From positions 83,795-147,794 of the forward strand of contig NZ_NNBJ01000004.1 in assembly GCF_002803085.1 (NCBI RefSeq): a stretch of 64,000 nucleotides of DNA. The letters run 5' to 3'. Made by a program: the position numbers and the translations under genes. This DNA comes from Streptomyces sp. CB01201. Its GTDB lineage: Bacteria; Actinomycetota; Actinomycetes; Streptomycetales; Streptomycetaceae. Below are positions 33,742 to 44,500 of the stretch, in pieces (the stretch's first letter is position 1; each line of letters opens with the position of its first letter). The notes under the pieces are model-generated. The model was not told the DNA's origin. It saw nothing but the letters and a program-made list of their open reading frames with translations, and searched no databases.

Positions 33742-34263
33742 TCACGTGGCCGCCTCGGGGGCCGGGGCGGCCGGTGCGGGTGGCGCGGGCGGGGTGCTGC
33801 GCATCGCGGTGACCGCCCGGGTGCAGATCGCGCGGACCCGGTCCACCGGCAGCCCGACCGTCGCCGCCGTCTGCTCCTCGGCGACGCCTTCGTACAGGCG
33901 CAGGACCAGGATGAGGCGTTCCTGCGGGGTCAGCCGCGCCAGGAGCCCGGTTCCGGCGGCCGGCCGGGGCAGGCCGGGGACGGCGGGCCGGTGGTGGCGC
34001 CAGGCGGTGCGGGCGAAGCGGGCGGCGAGTTCCTGCCGGGTCCGGTCGTACGGGTCCTCACCGCGCAGCCGGTCCCAGCGGGCGTACGTCTCGGCGAGGG
34101 CGGCGGTCAGCAGGCGCCGGGCCCGCGGGTTGGCGTCGACGGGCTCGGCGGTCAGCAGGGTGGCGGCATGCAGCAACCGGCCTCCCGCGCCCGCCACGAA
34201 TGCCTCGAACTCCCGGGTGCGGCGGCGGTGTCGGGTGGCGTACCGCTCGCGCATGAGCCTCAT
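33742..34263 (-). CDS. Sigma-70 family-like factor (degenerate region 2)
   Basis: The 173-residue protein has a C-terminal sigma region-4-type helix-turn-helix (RLTPQERLILVLRLYEGVAE, then EQTAATVGLPVDRVRAICTRA). Its N-terminal part (FEAFVAGAGGRLLHAATLLT, ALAETYARWDRL) follows the SigE-family pattern with a weakened region 2. It may direct RNA polymerase or act as a DNA-binding regulator. The C-terminal tail is Pro/Ala-rich. ATG 34263 is used; an internal ATG at 34254 is possible. The small membrane gene downstream could be its modulator. Confidence 0.78.
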   Translation of the reverse strand: MRLMRERYATRHRRRTREFEAFVAGAGGRLLHAATLLTAEPVDANPRARRLLTAALAETYARWDRLRGEDPYDRTRQELAARFARTAWRHHRPAVPGLPRPAAGTGLLARLTPQERLILVLRLYEGVAEEQTAATVGLPVDRVRAICTRAVTAMRSTPPAPPAPAAPAPEAAT

Positions 34264-34287
34264 ATGAGGGCAGGCGCGAGCCCCCGG

Positions 34288-34791
34288 TCAAGAGGTCGGC
34301 GCGGACGGCTCCTGCGCGGCCGACTGGCGGGCCGAGAGCGCGGAGTTGAAGCGCGTCAGGAGCGAGGTGAACGACTCCCGCTCGTCCTCCGTCCAGCCGT
34401 CGGTGACCTGCGCCATCAGCTCGCGCCGCGAGGAGCGCACTTCTTCGAGGCGGGACTGGCCGCGCGGCGACAGCTGGAGCACGACCGCCCGGCCGTCCTC
34501 GGGGTGCGAGGTCCGCTTGACCAGGCCGGTGTCGACGAGCGGGGCGACCTGGCGCGTCACGGTCGAGGAGTCGATCCCCATGCCCGCGGCGAGCGCCTTG
34601 ACGCCCATCGGGCCTTCCAGGTCCAGACGGTTGAGCAGCAGGTAGGCCGCCCGGTCCATCGAGTTGCGGACCTGTCCGACGCCGCCGAGCCTGGTCTGCT
34701 CGGCACGGCGGGCGAACACGGCCACCTGGTGCTGGAGGGCATCGAGGAGGCCGGGGTCGAGCGGGGGAGTCATGTCCTGAACTGGGGGCAT
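34288..34791 (-). CDS. MarR-family transcriptional regulator
   Basis: The 167-residue winged-helix regulator has a dimerisation helix at the N-terminus (LDALQHQVAVFARRAEQTRL). The DNA-binding core is LEGPMGVKALAAGMGIDSST, VTRQVAPLVDTGLVKR, and the wing is HPEDGRAVVLQLSPRG. It ends with a long dimerisation helix. It may start at ATG 34791 or 34773; both are weakly supported. It is divergent from ilvA, so it could regulate itself, ilvA or an unlinked exporter. Confidence 0.9.
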   Translation of the reverse strand: MPPVQDMTPPLDPGLLDALQHQVAVFARRAEQTRLGGVGQVRNSMDRAAYLLLNRLDLEGPMGVKALAAGMGIDSSTVTRQVAPLVDTGLVKRTSHPEDGRAVVLQLSPRGQSRLEEVRSSRRELMAQVTDGWTEDERESFTSLLTRFNSALSARQSAAQEPSAPTS

Positions 34792-34945
34792 GGCCGGGGC
34801 TCTCTGGTGCGGGTATCGGTGTGGTGGGGGACAGAGTACGCGGCCCGGCCCGCATACGTACCGGCGGTGCGCAAAGCTGTGGACAAGTCCCGGCGGATCG
34901 GCGGCCCAGCGGCCGGAAGGGGTGTGAGCTGCGAGACTTGCGGTC

Positions 34946-36175
34946 ATGAGCTTCGGTACGTCTGGCCCCTTGCACGACCTCATCCTCGACGACATCCGCG
35001 GTGCGCAGAAGATGCTGTCGGGAGTGGCCCGCACCACCGCGATGGAAGGATCACGCCATCTTTCGTCGCTCGTGGGAGCGCCGGTGCACCTCAAGTGCGA
35101 GAACCTCCAGCGCACCGGGTCCTTCAAGCTCCGGGGCGCCTACGTGCGGATCGCCGGGCTGCGTCCCGAGGAGCGGGCGGCCGGTGTGGTGGCCGCCAGT
35201 GCCGGCAACCACGCGCAGGGCGTGGCGCTCGCCTCTTCACTGCTCGGCGTGCACTCGACGGTGTTCATGCCGATGGGCGCCCCCCTGCCGAAGGTCGCCG
35301 CGACCCGGCACTACGGGGCGGAGGTGATCCTGCACGGCACGGTCGTCGACGAGACCCTGGCCGCCGCCGAGGCGTACGCGGCCGAGACCGGGGCGGTGTT
35401 CATCCACCCCTTCGATCACCAGGACATCATCGCCGGGCAGGGCACGGTGGGCCTGGAGATCCTGGAGCAGTGCCCCGAGGTGCGCACGATCGTCGTCGGG
35501 ATCGGCGGCGGCGGGCTCGCGGCCGGCATCGCGGTCGCGGTGAAGGCGCTGCGGCCGGACGTCCGGATCGTCGGGGTGCAGGCGGCGGCCGCCGCGGCCT
35601 ATCCGCCCTCGCTCGCCGCCGGGCATCCGGTCGCCGTCGACACGGCCCCCACGATGGCCGACGGGATCAAGGTGGGGCGGCCGGGAGACATTCCGTTCGC
35701 GCTGGTCAGCGAGTTGGTGGACGAGGTGCGCACGGTCTCGGAGGACGAGCTGTCCAGTGCGCTGCTGCTCTGCCTTGAGCGGGCGAAGCTGGTGGTGGAA
35801 CCGGCCGGGGCGAGCCCGGTGGCCGCGCTGCTCAGCGATCCCGGGGCGTTCCGCGGGCCGGTCGTCGCGGTGCTCTCGGGCGGCAACGTGGACCCGCTGC
35901 TCATGCAGCGCATCCTGCGCCACGGCATGTCGGCGGCGGGCCGCTATCTGTCGCTGCGGCTGCGCCTGACGGACCGCCCGGGGGCTCTGGCCTCGCTCCT
36001 CGGGGAATTGTCAGTGCTGGATGCCAATGTGTTGGACGTGAGCCACGTACGGACCGATCCCCGGCTCGGACTCACGGAGGTGGAGGTCGAGCTGCACCTG
36101 GAGACGAAGGGCCCGGAGCACTGCGCCGAGCTGGCGTCGGCGCTGCGGGAGGCGGGCTACACCGTCGTCGACTAG
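34946..36175 (+). CDS. ilvA: Threonine ammonia-lyase (catabolic/biosynthetic type with ACT domain)
   Basis: The 409-residue enzyme deaminates threonine to 2-oxobutanoate (isoleucine pathway or catabolism). PLP Lys61 lies in RTGSFKLRGAY. The family blocks are ASAGNHAQGVALASSLLG, a PLP-phosphate glycine loop GIGGGGLAAGIAV, and VEPAGASPVAALLS with SGGNVDPLL. A single C-terminal ACT domain (about 330-409: RLRLTDRPGALASLLGEL) is shorter than the double ACT of the E. coli biosynthetic form. This matches the ~400-residue actinobacterial type. Confidence 0.95.
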   Translation: MSFGTSGPLHDLILDDIRGAQKMLSGVARTTAMEGSRHLSSLVGAPVHLKCENLQRTGSFKLRGAYVRIAGLRPEERAAGVVAASAGNHAQGVALASSLLGVHSTVFMPMGAPLPKVAATRHYGAEVILHGTVVDETLAAAEAYAAETGAVFIHPFDHQDIIAGQGTVGLEILEQCPEVRTIVVGIGGGGLAAGIAVAVKALRPDVRIVGVQAAAAAAYPPSLAAGHPVAVDTAPTMADGIKVGRPGDIPFALVSELVDEVRTVSEDELSSALLLCLERAKLVVEPAGASPVAALLSDPGAFRGPVVAVLSGGNVDPLLMQRILRHGMSAAGRYLSLRLRLTDRPGALASLLGELSVLDANVLDVSHVRTDPRLGLTEVEVELHLETKGPEHCAELASALREAGYTVVD

Positions 36176-36249
36176 GGCGTCGGACGTCACGCGGTTGACG
36201 GTGCGTCCTGAGCCTCCCCAACTCGCCTCGCATTTCCTAGAGTTGACGG

Positions 36250-36810
36250 ATGGGCTGTCTCACGGGGTGTGCGATTCTCCTGATCATGGTGCCGGGACCC
36301 TTGCGCGTCATCGGCTTCTACCTCCTCATCGCCGCGGCCATCTGGTACGGCGTCGACCAGGTCAACAAGAACGCCGAAAAGAAGAAGAAGGACGAAGAGC
36401 GCAGGCGGCGCAACCAGAGGAGGAAGCGGGAAGAGGAGCGTCTGCGCAACGCGCTGGACCAGGCCTCCGTTCCGCCCGCCGAGTCGCATCCCGTGGGCCG
36501 GCCCGGGCGCCGTCCGGCCGAGAACGCTGCGCGCGGCGGGCCGGCGGGCCCTGCTGTTGCCGACACCTCCGGGCCGTCCCCGAACGCGAACGACAACAGC
36601 CTCCAGCACCCGTTTTCCCCTGGATCCGAGGATCCATCAGGCGCTACGACCGGCGCGCACGGCGGCCACCACTCCACCGGCCACCACTCCACCGGCCACC
36701 ACTCGGGGGGTCATCACAGCGACAGCGGCGGCCACCACTCGGGAGGCTCCGACAGCGGCGGCGGCTTCGACGGCGGCGGCAGTTTCGACGGAGGCTCCAG
36801 CTTCATCTGA
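36250..36810 (+). CDS. Small membrane protein with His/Gly/Ser-rich tail
   Basis: The 186-residue protein has a hydrophobic N-terminus (GCLTGCAILLIMVPGPLRVI, GFYLLIAAAIWYGV) forming one or two membrane helices. A strongly charged helical segment follows (NAEKKKKDEERRRRNQRRKR). Next come a Pro-rich linker and a C-terminal tail with repeated HHSTGHH and HHSGG units carrying 11 His, closing in Gly/Ser/Phe repeats (GGGFDGGGSFDGGSSF). The His repeats could bind nickel, zinc or copper. I do not recognise the family. It is 74 bp after ilvA and could be co-transcribed. Confidence 0.72.
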   Translation: MGCLTGCAILLIMVPGPLRVIGFYLLIAAAIWYGVDQVNKNAEKKKKDEERRRRNQRRKREEERLRNALDQASVPPAESHPVGRPGRRPAENAARGGPAGPAVADTSGPSPNANDNSLQHPFSPGSEDPSGATTGAHGGHHSTGHHSTGHHSGGHHSDSGGHHSGGSDSGGGFDGGGSFDGGSSFI

Positions 36811-37135
36811 CGGCGAGACAGCGGGGCGGCCGTCAGTGGAACCGCCCGCGCCGGGCGCCCGCGCACGCAACCCCCGCATGCAACCCCGCGCAGGCAACGG
36901 TGCCTGATGCGGGCGCCGCTCTCTGGGCTGGCGGTGCGGCCTGAGGCACGCGCCAGGACCGTCGATCAGCCCCGCGATTTCGCCGACAACACGCGATGTA
37001 TCGCGTTAGGGAGGAGCTCGAACCAAAGCCTCGGGCTCCGGACTCCGGGCTCCATCGGGCGATCCCTGCCCGGAAAATCTAGGATTTGTCCAGGGATTCA
37101 CACCCGCATTCACACCCACCACTGGGGGTACTCAC
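36811..37135. other. Promoter region of the drug-exporter operon
   Basis: No gene is visible in these 325 bp. The region holds a strong operator-like palindrome at 36991-37006 and a short direct repeat (GGGCTCCGGACTCCGGGCTCC at about 37030-37055) before the ABC transporter start. Confidence 0.55.
36991..37006. promoter_or_regulatory. Palindrome ACGCGAT-gt-ATCGCGT
   Basis: Perfect 7-bp arms lie around a 2-bp centre, 130 bp upstream of the ABC transporter gene. AT-containing arms of this type are common PadR/TetR operators in front of actinobacterial exporters. No regulator gene is adjacent, so it would be encoded elsewhere. Confidence 0.55.
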
Positions 37136-38148
<1,013 letters not shown>

Positions 38149-38152
<4 letters not shown>

Positions 38153-39006
38153 GCGCCATCACCGACGCGGCACCGGTTCCCCGGGCGGGCGGCGGCATCG
38201 CCGGATCCGTGCGGGACTCGCTGGTGGTCGCCAAACGGAACCTGATCCGGATGACCAGGATTCCGGAGATCGTCCTCTTCGGCCTGATCCAGCCGATCAT
38301 GTTCGTGGTGCTCTTCACGTACGTCTTCGGCGGCTCCATCAGCGTCGGCGGCTCCACGGACCCGAAGCTCTACAAAGAGTTCCTGATGGCGGGCATCTTC
38401 GCGCAGACCGTCACCTTCGCGACGGCCGGCGCGGGCGCGGGCATCGCCGACGACATGCACAAGGGCCTCATCGACCGATTCCGCTCGCTGCCCATGGCGC
38501 GCGGCGCGGTCCTGACCGGCCGCACCCTGGCCGACCTCGTGCAGACCACCCTGACCCTGGTCGTGCTCGCGGGCGTCGCCCTGCTCGTCGGCTGGCGCGC
38601 CCACGAGAACATCGGCAAGGTGCTCTGCGGGTTCCTGCTGCTGCTTCTGCTCGGGTACGCGTTCTCCTGGATCGGCGCGCTGATCGGCCTGTCGGTCCGC
38701 ACCCCCGAGGCGGCCACCTCCGGCGGGCTCATCTGGCTGTTCCCGCTGACGTTCATCTCCAACGCCTTCGTGCCGGTCAACGGGATGCCGTCGTTCCTGC
38801 AACACATCGCGGAGTGGAACCCGTTCAGCGCGACGGTGGCGGGGGCGCGGCAGCTGTTCGGCAACACGATGCCGAACGTACCGAAGTCGGTCACGGGCGC
38901 CTGGCCGATGGAGCACCCGGTGCTCGCCTCGATCCTCTGGTCCGTCCTGATCATCGCGGTATTCCGCACCCTGGCCGTCCGCAAGTACCGCTCGGCCGCG
39001 GTCTGA
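38149..39006 (+). CDS. ABC transporter permease, DrrB/ABC-2 type
   Basis: The 285-residue ABC-2 permease has about six membrane segments: EIVLFGLIQPIMFVVLFTYV, EFLMAGIFAQTVTFATAGAG, LTLVVLAGVALLVGW, GFLLLLLLGYAFSWIGALI, GLIWLFPLTFISNAFVPV and a last one near VLASILWSVLIIAVF. The loop MHKGLIDRFRSLPMARGAVL is typical of the family. It partners the upstream ATPase. The operon ends at a perfect 13-bp hairpin. Confidence 0.94.
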
Positions 39007-39030
39007 CCCGCACGACGGCGCCGGTGCACG

Positions 39031-39071
39031 CCGAAAGCCCCGGCGCGCTCAAGGGCGGCCGGGGCTTTCGG
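39031..39071. terminator. Bidirectional terminator between exporter operon and greA
   Basis: A perfect 13-bp stem (CCGAAAGCCCCGG with CCGGGGCTTTCGG) with a 15-nt loop lies between convergent genes, 24 and 19 bp from their stop codons. Confidence 0.85.
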
Positions 39072-39090
39072 TGTGTACGCGTGCGGGGGG

Positions 39091-39588
39091 TCAGCCGTTG
39101 AACGGGACCGCCGCCAGGATCTTCACCGAGGCCTTCTTGCCGTTCGGCAGCTCGTACTCGGCGTCCTCGCCGACCTTCTTGCCGTTCACGCCGGAGCCGA
39201 GCGGCGACTGCGGGGAGTACGTCTCGATCTCCGTCGAGGCGTACTCGCGCGAGGCCATCAGGAACTCCAGGGTGTCGTCCGGGTCGCCGTCGAAGGCGAT
39301 CGTGACGAGCATGCCGGGGGCCACCACACCGTCGGCGGCGGGTGCCTCGCCGACCTTGGCGTGCTCCAGGAGCTGGGTGAGCTGGCGCACCCGGAGCTCC
39401 ATCTTGCCCTGCTCCTCCTTGGCCGCGTGGTACCCGCCGTTCTCCCGGAGGTCACCCTCCTCACGGGCCGCCGCGATCTTTACGGCGATCTCCGTGCGCG
39501 CGGGACCAGACAGGTACTCCAGCTCGGCCTTGAGCTGGTTGTACGCCTCCTGGGTCAGCCAGGTGACGTTGTCGCTGGTCTGGGTCAC
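39091..39588 (-). CDS. greA: Transcription elongation factor GreA
   Basis: The 165-residue protein has an N-terminal coiled coil with the two-acid tip (AAREEGDLRENGGYHAAKEE) that stimulates RNA cleavage by backtracked RNA polymerase. The C-terminal FKBP-like domain (GVVAPGMLVTIAFDGDPDDT, SREYASTEIETYSPQSPLG) follows. The GTG start at 39588 follows AGGAGC by 5 nt and removes a short upstream frame lacking family sequence. Confidence 0.96.
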   Translation of the reverse strand: MTQTSDNVTWLTQEAYNQLKAELEYLSGPARTEIAVKIAAAREEGDLRENGGYHAAKEEQGKMELRVRQLTQLLEHAKVGEAPAADGVVAPGMLVTIAFDGDPDDTLEFLMASREYASTEIETYSPQSPLGSGVNGKKVGEDAEYELPNGKKASVKILAAVPFNG

Positions 39589-39826
39589 AGGTGCTCCTCG
39601 TCGGTACTGGGTATACAAAGCGCCCTACCCCAAAGCATGTGCCTGGATGGGTGGGCGAAACCACGAGCCTAACAATTCAGGCGCCGCAGGGGGAGGACAT
39701 AAACCGCTAGAACTTCATCAACGCAGGTCAGCTCGGGTGTGTCGGCAGCCTTGGTCAACAACTTCAGCAGTACGTGGCGCGGCGGGCCCCGGCATACGGC
39801 TCAGTAGCCCTGCTCGGCGCCACGGC

Positions 39827-40228
39827 TCAGTCGGACTGGCAGCTCACCAGGTCCGCGGCGGTGGCCCGGGAGGTCGTGGTGATCGTGACGACCTTGTCGA
39901 CCTGCTTGGCCGGCTCGTCGAACCGGAAGTCCGCGCGGCCCACGTCGTCGCCGCTGGTCTGCTGGGCGCGCAGGGTGCAGGTCCCCTTGGCGTCCTTGTC
40001 CTTGGTCACTTCCAGGTGCACCTCGACCGAGGTGTCCGAGACCACCTTGAACTTGATCACCTGCGCGGAGAGCGACTGCCCGCCCACGTAGTCGTAACCG
40101 ATCCAGCCGATCACGCCGAGCAGCACGACCGCGAGCACCGAGCCCACGATCTTCAGCTTGCGGTCCGCGCGCTGGTCCGCCGAGCGCCCGTAGCGCCCCT
40201 GGGGAAGCTGCTCGCGCACAGCGGCCAT
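39827..40228 (-). CDS. DUF4307-family membrane-anchored protein
   Basis: The 133-residue protein has a basic N-terminus, one transmembrane helix (LKIVGSVLAVVLLGVIGWIGYDYV) and an extracytoplasmic beta-rich domain (VIKFKVVSDTSVEVHLEVTK, GTCTLRAQQTSGDDVGRADF). Two Cys (in GTCTL and SCQSD) could pair. This matches DUF4307, an actinobacterial family of unknown function commonly encoded next to mca and greA. It is divergent from mca with 127 bp between starts. Confidence 0.88.
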   Translation of the reverse strand: MAAVREQLPQGRYGRSADQRADRKLKIVGSVLAVVLLGVIGWIGYDYVGGQSLSAQVIKFKVVSDTSVEVHLEVTKDKDAKGTCTLRAQQTSGDDVGRADFRFDEPAKQVDKVVTITTTSRATAADLVSCQSD

Positions 40229-40355
40229 GATCGTCCTCCTGCTGGTGGGGGTCACCGGAATTTTCCGTCCCCCGATTCGGTCACTATAGAAGCCGCCCGT
40301 TGCGCCGATCACAGAGGGCGCCGAATTCACTTACTGAGTCACCGAGGATCGAGTC

Positions 40356-41237
40356 TTGACTGAGCAGCTGCGACTGATGGCCGTGCACGCCCACCCCGAC
40401 GACGAGTCGAGCAAGGGCGCGGCCACCATGGCGAAGTATGTGTCCGAGGGGGTGGACGTGCTGGTCGTGACCTGCACCGGAGGCGAGCGCGGCTCGATCC
40501 TCAACCCGAAGCTCCAGGGTGACAAGTACATCGAGGAGCACATCCACGAGGTGCGCAAGAGGGAGATGGACGAGGCCCGCGAGATCCTCGGCGTGCATCA
40601 GGAGTGGCTCGGCTTCGTGGACTCGGGCCTGCCCGAGGGAGACCCGCTGCCGCCGCTGCCCGAGGGCTGCTTCGCCCTGGAGGACGTGGACGTCGCGGCC
40701 GGCCGCCTGGTCCGCTCCATCCGCACCTTCCGTCCGCAGGTCATCACGACGTACGACGAGAACGGCGGCTACCCGCACCCCGACCACATCATGACCCACA
40801 AGATCACGATGGTGGCCTTCGAGGGCGCGGCCGACACCGAGAAGTTCCCCGAGGCCGAGTTCGGCCCGGCCTACCAGCCGCGCAAGCTCTACTACAACCA
40901 GGGCTTCAACAAGCCGCGCACGGTCGCCCTGCACGAGGCGCTCCTGGGCCGCGGCATGGAGTCCCCGTACGGCGAGTGGCTGGAGCGCTGGAAGGAGTTC
41001 GGGCGCGCCGAGCGCACGCTGACCACGCACGTTCCCTGCGCCGAGTTCTTCGAGATCCGGGACAAGGCGCTGATCGCGCACGCCACCCAGATCGACCCCG
41101 ACGGCGGCTGGTTCCGCGTTCCGCTCGACCTCCAGAAGGAGGTCTGGCCGACCGAGGAGTACGAGCTGGCGAAGTCGCTCGTGGACACTTCCCTCCCCGA
41201 GGACGACCTCTTCGCGGGCGTGCGCGACAATGCCTGA
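40356..41237 (+). CDS. mca: Mycothiol S-conjugate amidase
   Basis: The 293-residue zinc enzyme of the LmbE/PIG-L family cleaves mycothiol S-conjugates to release mercapturic acids, the actinobacterial route for detoxifying electrophiles. The zinc-binding blocks are MAVHAHPDDESSKGAATMAK near the N-terminus and NGGYPHPDHIMTHKITM. The conserved TCTGGERGSILNP and EWLGFVDSGLPEGDPLPPLP are present, and the length agrees with Mca. The start codon is TTG (40356) after GAGGATCG. It overlaps the next small gene by 8 bp. Confidence 0.95.
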   Translation: MTEQLRLMAVHAHPDDESSKGAATMAKYVSEGVDVLVVTCTGGERGSILNPKLQGDKYIEEHIHEVRKREMDEAREILGVHQEWLGFVDSGLPEGDPLPPLPEGCFALEDVDVAAGRLVRSIRTFRPQVITTYDENGGYPHPDHIMTHKITMVAFEGAADTEKFPEAEFGPAYQPRKLYYNQGFNKPRTVALHEALLGRGMESPYGEWLERWKEFGRAERTLTTHVPCAEFFEIRDKALIAHATQIDPDGGWFRVPLDLQKEVWPTEEYELAKSLVDTSLPEDDLFAGVRDNA

Positions 41238-41487
41238 TATGAGCGCAAGCCTCGCAATGACGCACATGGTCCCGCTGGCCGCCGAGATCGACAACGACAA
41301 GGTGACGCCCGGTGTCCTCGGCTTCATCGTGTTCGCGGCACTCGCCCTCGGCGTGTGGCTGCTGATGAAGTCCATGAACCGGCACATGGGCAAGGTCGAC
41401 TTCGAGGAGACCCCGGACCCGTCCGCGGCGACCCCGCAGGCGACCCCCGCGGCCGCCGCCGGCAAGGGCGCCACGAAGAACGGCTGA
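41230..41487 (+). CDS. Small single-pass membrane protein downstream of mca
   Basis: The 85-residue protein has one transmembrane helix (GVLGFIVFAALALGVWLLM), then a basic/acidic juxtamembrane part (KSMNRHMGKVDFEETPDPS) and an Ala/Pro/Thr-rich tail. The motif SMNRHMGKVDFEE recurs, as I recall, in short proteins encoded after mca in actinomycetes. The start at 41230 overlaps mca by 8 bp; an ATG at 41239 is an alternative. Role unknown; coupling suggests it belongs to the mycothiol-related operon. Confidence 0.8.
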   Translation: MPDMSASLAMTHMVPLAAEIDNDKVTPGVLGFIVFAALALGVWLLMKSMNRHMGKVDFEETPDPSAATPQATPAAAAGKGATKNG

Positions 41488-41517
41488 GCCCCCGGCGACC
41501 CGGACCGGCTCGGGGCA

Positions 41518-41550
41518 CCCCCGCCGCACCCGTCAGGGCCGCGGCGGGGG
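41518..41550. terminator. Terminator between mca operon and STAND gene
   Basis: A 10-bp perfect stem (CCCCCGCCGC with GCGGCGGGGG) with a 13-nt loop lies between convergent genes. Confidence 0.75.
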
Positions 41551-41575
41551 CGCCGCGCGATCGTGACCGCGTCCG

Positions 41576-44500
41576 TCAGCGGTCGGCCCCCACCGGCACC
41601 CCCATGACCTCCCGGGCGTGCCGGTCCGGGACCATGCCCAGCTGCCAGGCCTGCCAGCCCGACTCCAGCGAGACACCGCGCTCCAGCATCAGCGCGAAGG
41701 CCTCCGCGCAGTCCTCCAGCTTGGCGTCCCGGGCGTGGTGGCGGGCCCGCAGGAGCTGCGCCAGCTCCTCCTGGGCGACCGCCGTGCCCACGTCCACACC
41801 ACCCGCCCCCGCGTATGGCAGCAGCGTGCAGCGCAGGAAGCGGGACCAGTCGCCGCCGCGCCGGTCGTCGTACGAGGCGAACAGCGCGGTCGCCTCGTCG
41901 CACAGGGCGAGCGCCGGGCCCGGCCGGTTGTTGCCCGCGTCGATCAGGGCCAGCTCCAGACACGTCCAGGCCTCGCCGTGCGCCACCCCGATGCGGTGGA
42001 AGTCGGCGCGCGCGTCGACCAGGAGCTGGCGGGCGAAGCCGGAGTTGCGCAGGTTTCCGGTCTGGGCGGCGCGCTGGTCGCGGGTGACCCGGCCCGAGTG
42101 GTGACGGGCGCAGGCGAGCCCGTACACGTCCCGCATCCGCGAGAACATCGTGCGGGCCCGCTCCAGCTCGCGCACCGCCTGGTCGCGGTCGCCGCGCTCC
42201 TCCAGGGCCTGGCCCAGGTAGTACAGCGTCCAGGCCTCGCCGCGCGCGTCCTCCTGCTCGCGGTGGCGCGACAGGGCCTGGCGCAGCCCGTCGACCGCCG
42301 TCGGCGCGTCGCCCTCGACGAGGCGGGCGCGGGCCAGCTGGGTCAGCGCCCACGCCTCGCCGCGGCCGTCCCTGGTGCGCCCGTACAGATCGAGCGCGGT
42401 GCGCAACTCGCCCTCGGCGCGCGGTACTTCACCGGTACGGAGGTAGAGCTGGCCGAGCTGGAAGTGCGTCCAGGCCTCGCCGTGCAGGGACTCGTTCTCG
42501 CGGTGCAGTGCGAGGGCGGTGGCGAGGAGGGTGAGGGCGCCCGACAGGTTGGAGCGGTCGCGCTCCACCGCCGCGAGCGCGTGCAGCGACCAGGCGCGGT
42601 CGCCGGACAGCTCCTCGCCCGCCTGGAGGTCGATCGCCTCGCGCAGCCGGACCGCCGCCTCGGCCAGGTTCCCCTGGTGGTGCAGCGTGATGCCGAGCGA
42701 ACACAGCGCGAGGGCCTGGCCGGCGTCGTGCTGGGCCTCGCGGTAGAGGTTGACCACGGACGACAGCGTCGTACGCGCCGTGTCCAGCTCGCCGAGCTGA
42801 CGGGCGGCGATGCCGGTGCGCCACTGCACCGACCGCACGAGCAGGCCCTGGTCGACGGCCTGGGTCAACTCGCTGATCTCGCCCAGGCGGTAGAGGTCGC
42901 CGCGCAGCAGGCAGTAGTCGCACAGCGCGCCGAGCAGACTGAGCACGGCCTCCTGGTCGACGCCCTCGGCCTGGCGCAGGGCCGCGGTGATGAAGCTCGA
43001 CTCGTCGTCCAGCCAGCGCAGCGCCGCGTCCAGGGACGGGAAGCCGTGCCCGCCGAACTGGCCGGCCCGCGTCGACATCTTGCCGTCGACCATGCGGCCC
43101 ACCGCGTCCGCCAGCTCCGCGTAGTTGCGGATCAGCCGCTCCTGCGCGGCCACCCGCTCGGCCGGATCCTCCTCGTCGGCCAGGCGGGCCTCGGCGAAGG
43201 CGCGTACGACGTCGTGCAGCCGGTAGCGGCTGCCGCGGACGTGGTCGATGAGCCCGGCCGAGGCGAGCGCGGTGAGCTGGCGCTGGGCCTCCTGCTCGTC
43301 GGCCGCGAGCAGCGCGGCCGCGGCCGCCGCCCCCAGGGACGCGCGGCCGGCGAGCGCCAGTCGGCGCAGCAGTCGGCGGGCCGGCTCGGACTGGTCGGTG
43401 TAGCGCAGCCACAGGGCCCGCTCGGCGGGCGCCACCGGGCCGTACGCCCCCAGGTCCGCGGCGAGCGCCCGCGCCGAACGCGCGCCGAGCGAGGACCCGG
43501 CGATGCGCAGTGCCAGCGGCAGGCCGCCACACAACTCCCTCACCAGATCGGTGGATTCGGCGTCGTAGGGGCCGGTCTCCGTCTCCTCGGCCGCCTCGCG
43601 CAGGAGTTCCTCCGCGCCCGCCGCGTCCAGCGGCTCGACGGAAAGCTGGTGCACCCACGCCGGGAAGTCGTCGGGCAGGTCGAGCGGACCGGACGAGGTG
43701 ACGAGCACCAGCCCCTCGGAGCGCTGCGGCACCAGCGTGCGCACCTGCTCGGGGTCGTCGGTGTCGTCCAGGACGACGGTGACCGCGAGGCCCGTCAGAT
43801 GCTGGTGGTAGAGCTCGGCCAGGCGGCGCACCTGCTGTTCGGGCGAGGACCGTTCGCGGAACAGGAGCTGCTCGCGCGGCGCGCCGAGCCGGTTCAGGAG
43901 GTGAAGCAGCGCGTCCCGGGTCGGCAGCGGGCTCTCGCCGGACGGGCCGCCGCGCATGTCGACCAGGCAGGCGCCGCGGAACTGGTCGCGCAGACCGTGT
44001 GCCGCGCGCAGCGCGAGGGTGCTGCGGCCCGAGCCCGGCGGGCCGTGCAGGACCACGACCACCGGCCGCGTCTCGGTGGAGGCGCGGGCGGCCTGCACCC
44101 ACTGGCCGATCCGGGCCAGCTCCGCCCGCCGGCCCGCGAACGGGCCCTGGGGATCGGGGAGATGGCCGAACGACTGCTCAAGGACCGACCGGCGGCGGGC
44201 CGCCGCGCTCTTGTCCGTACCGCGCAGTTGCGTCGGCACCTTCTTCTGGGCCGGTTTGGGGGTCACCGCCCGCTGCTGGTCCAGGAACGGACGGATGCCC
44301 CGCACCTCCAGCGCCGTCAGCCACTGGAGCCGCAGCTGCTCGGGGCCGCCCGGCTGGCCGAGCGCCCCGGCCCGCCGGTGGGCGGCCGGCACATGCGCGG
44401 CCGTCACCCGGGCGACCGTCCCGGCGGCCCCGGCGACCGCGACGGCCGCCCCGGTACCCACCGCGCCGCCCGCGCCGACCCCGAGCGCCACATCGACGAC

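Noticed and set aside
37030..37055. GGGCTCCGGACTCCGGGCTCC direct repeat as an operator
   Set aside because: It is short, imperfect and GC-rich, so it is likely chance. The nearby AT-containing palindrome at 36991 is the stronger candidate.
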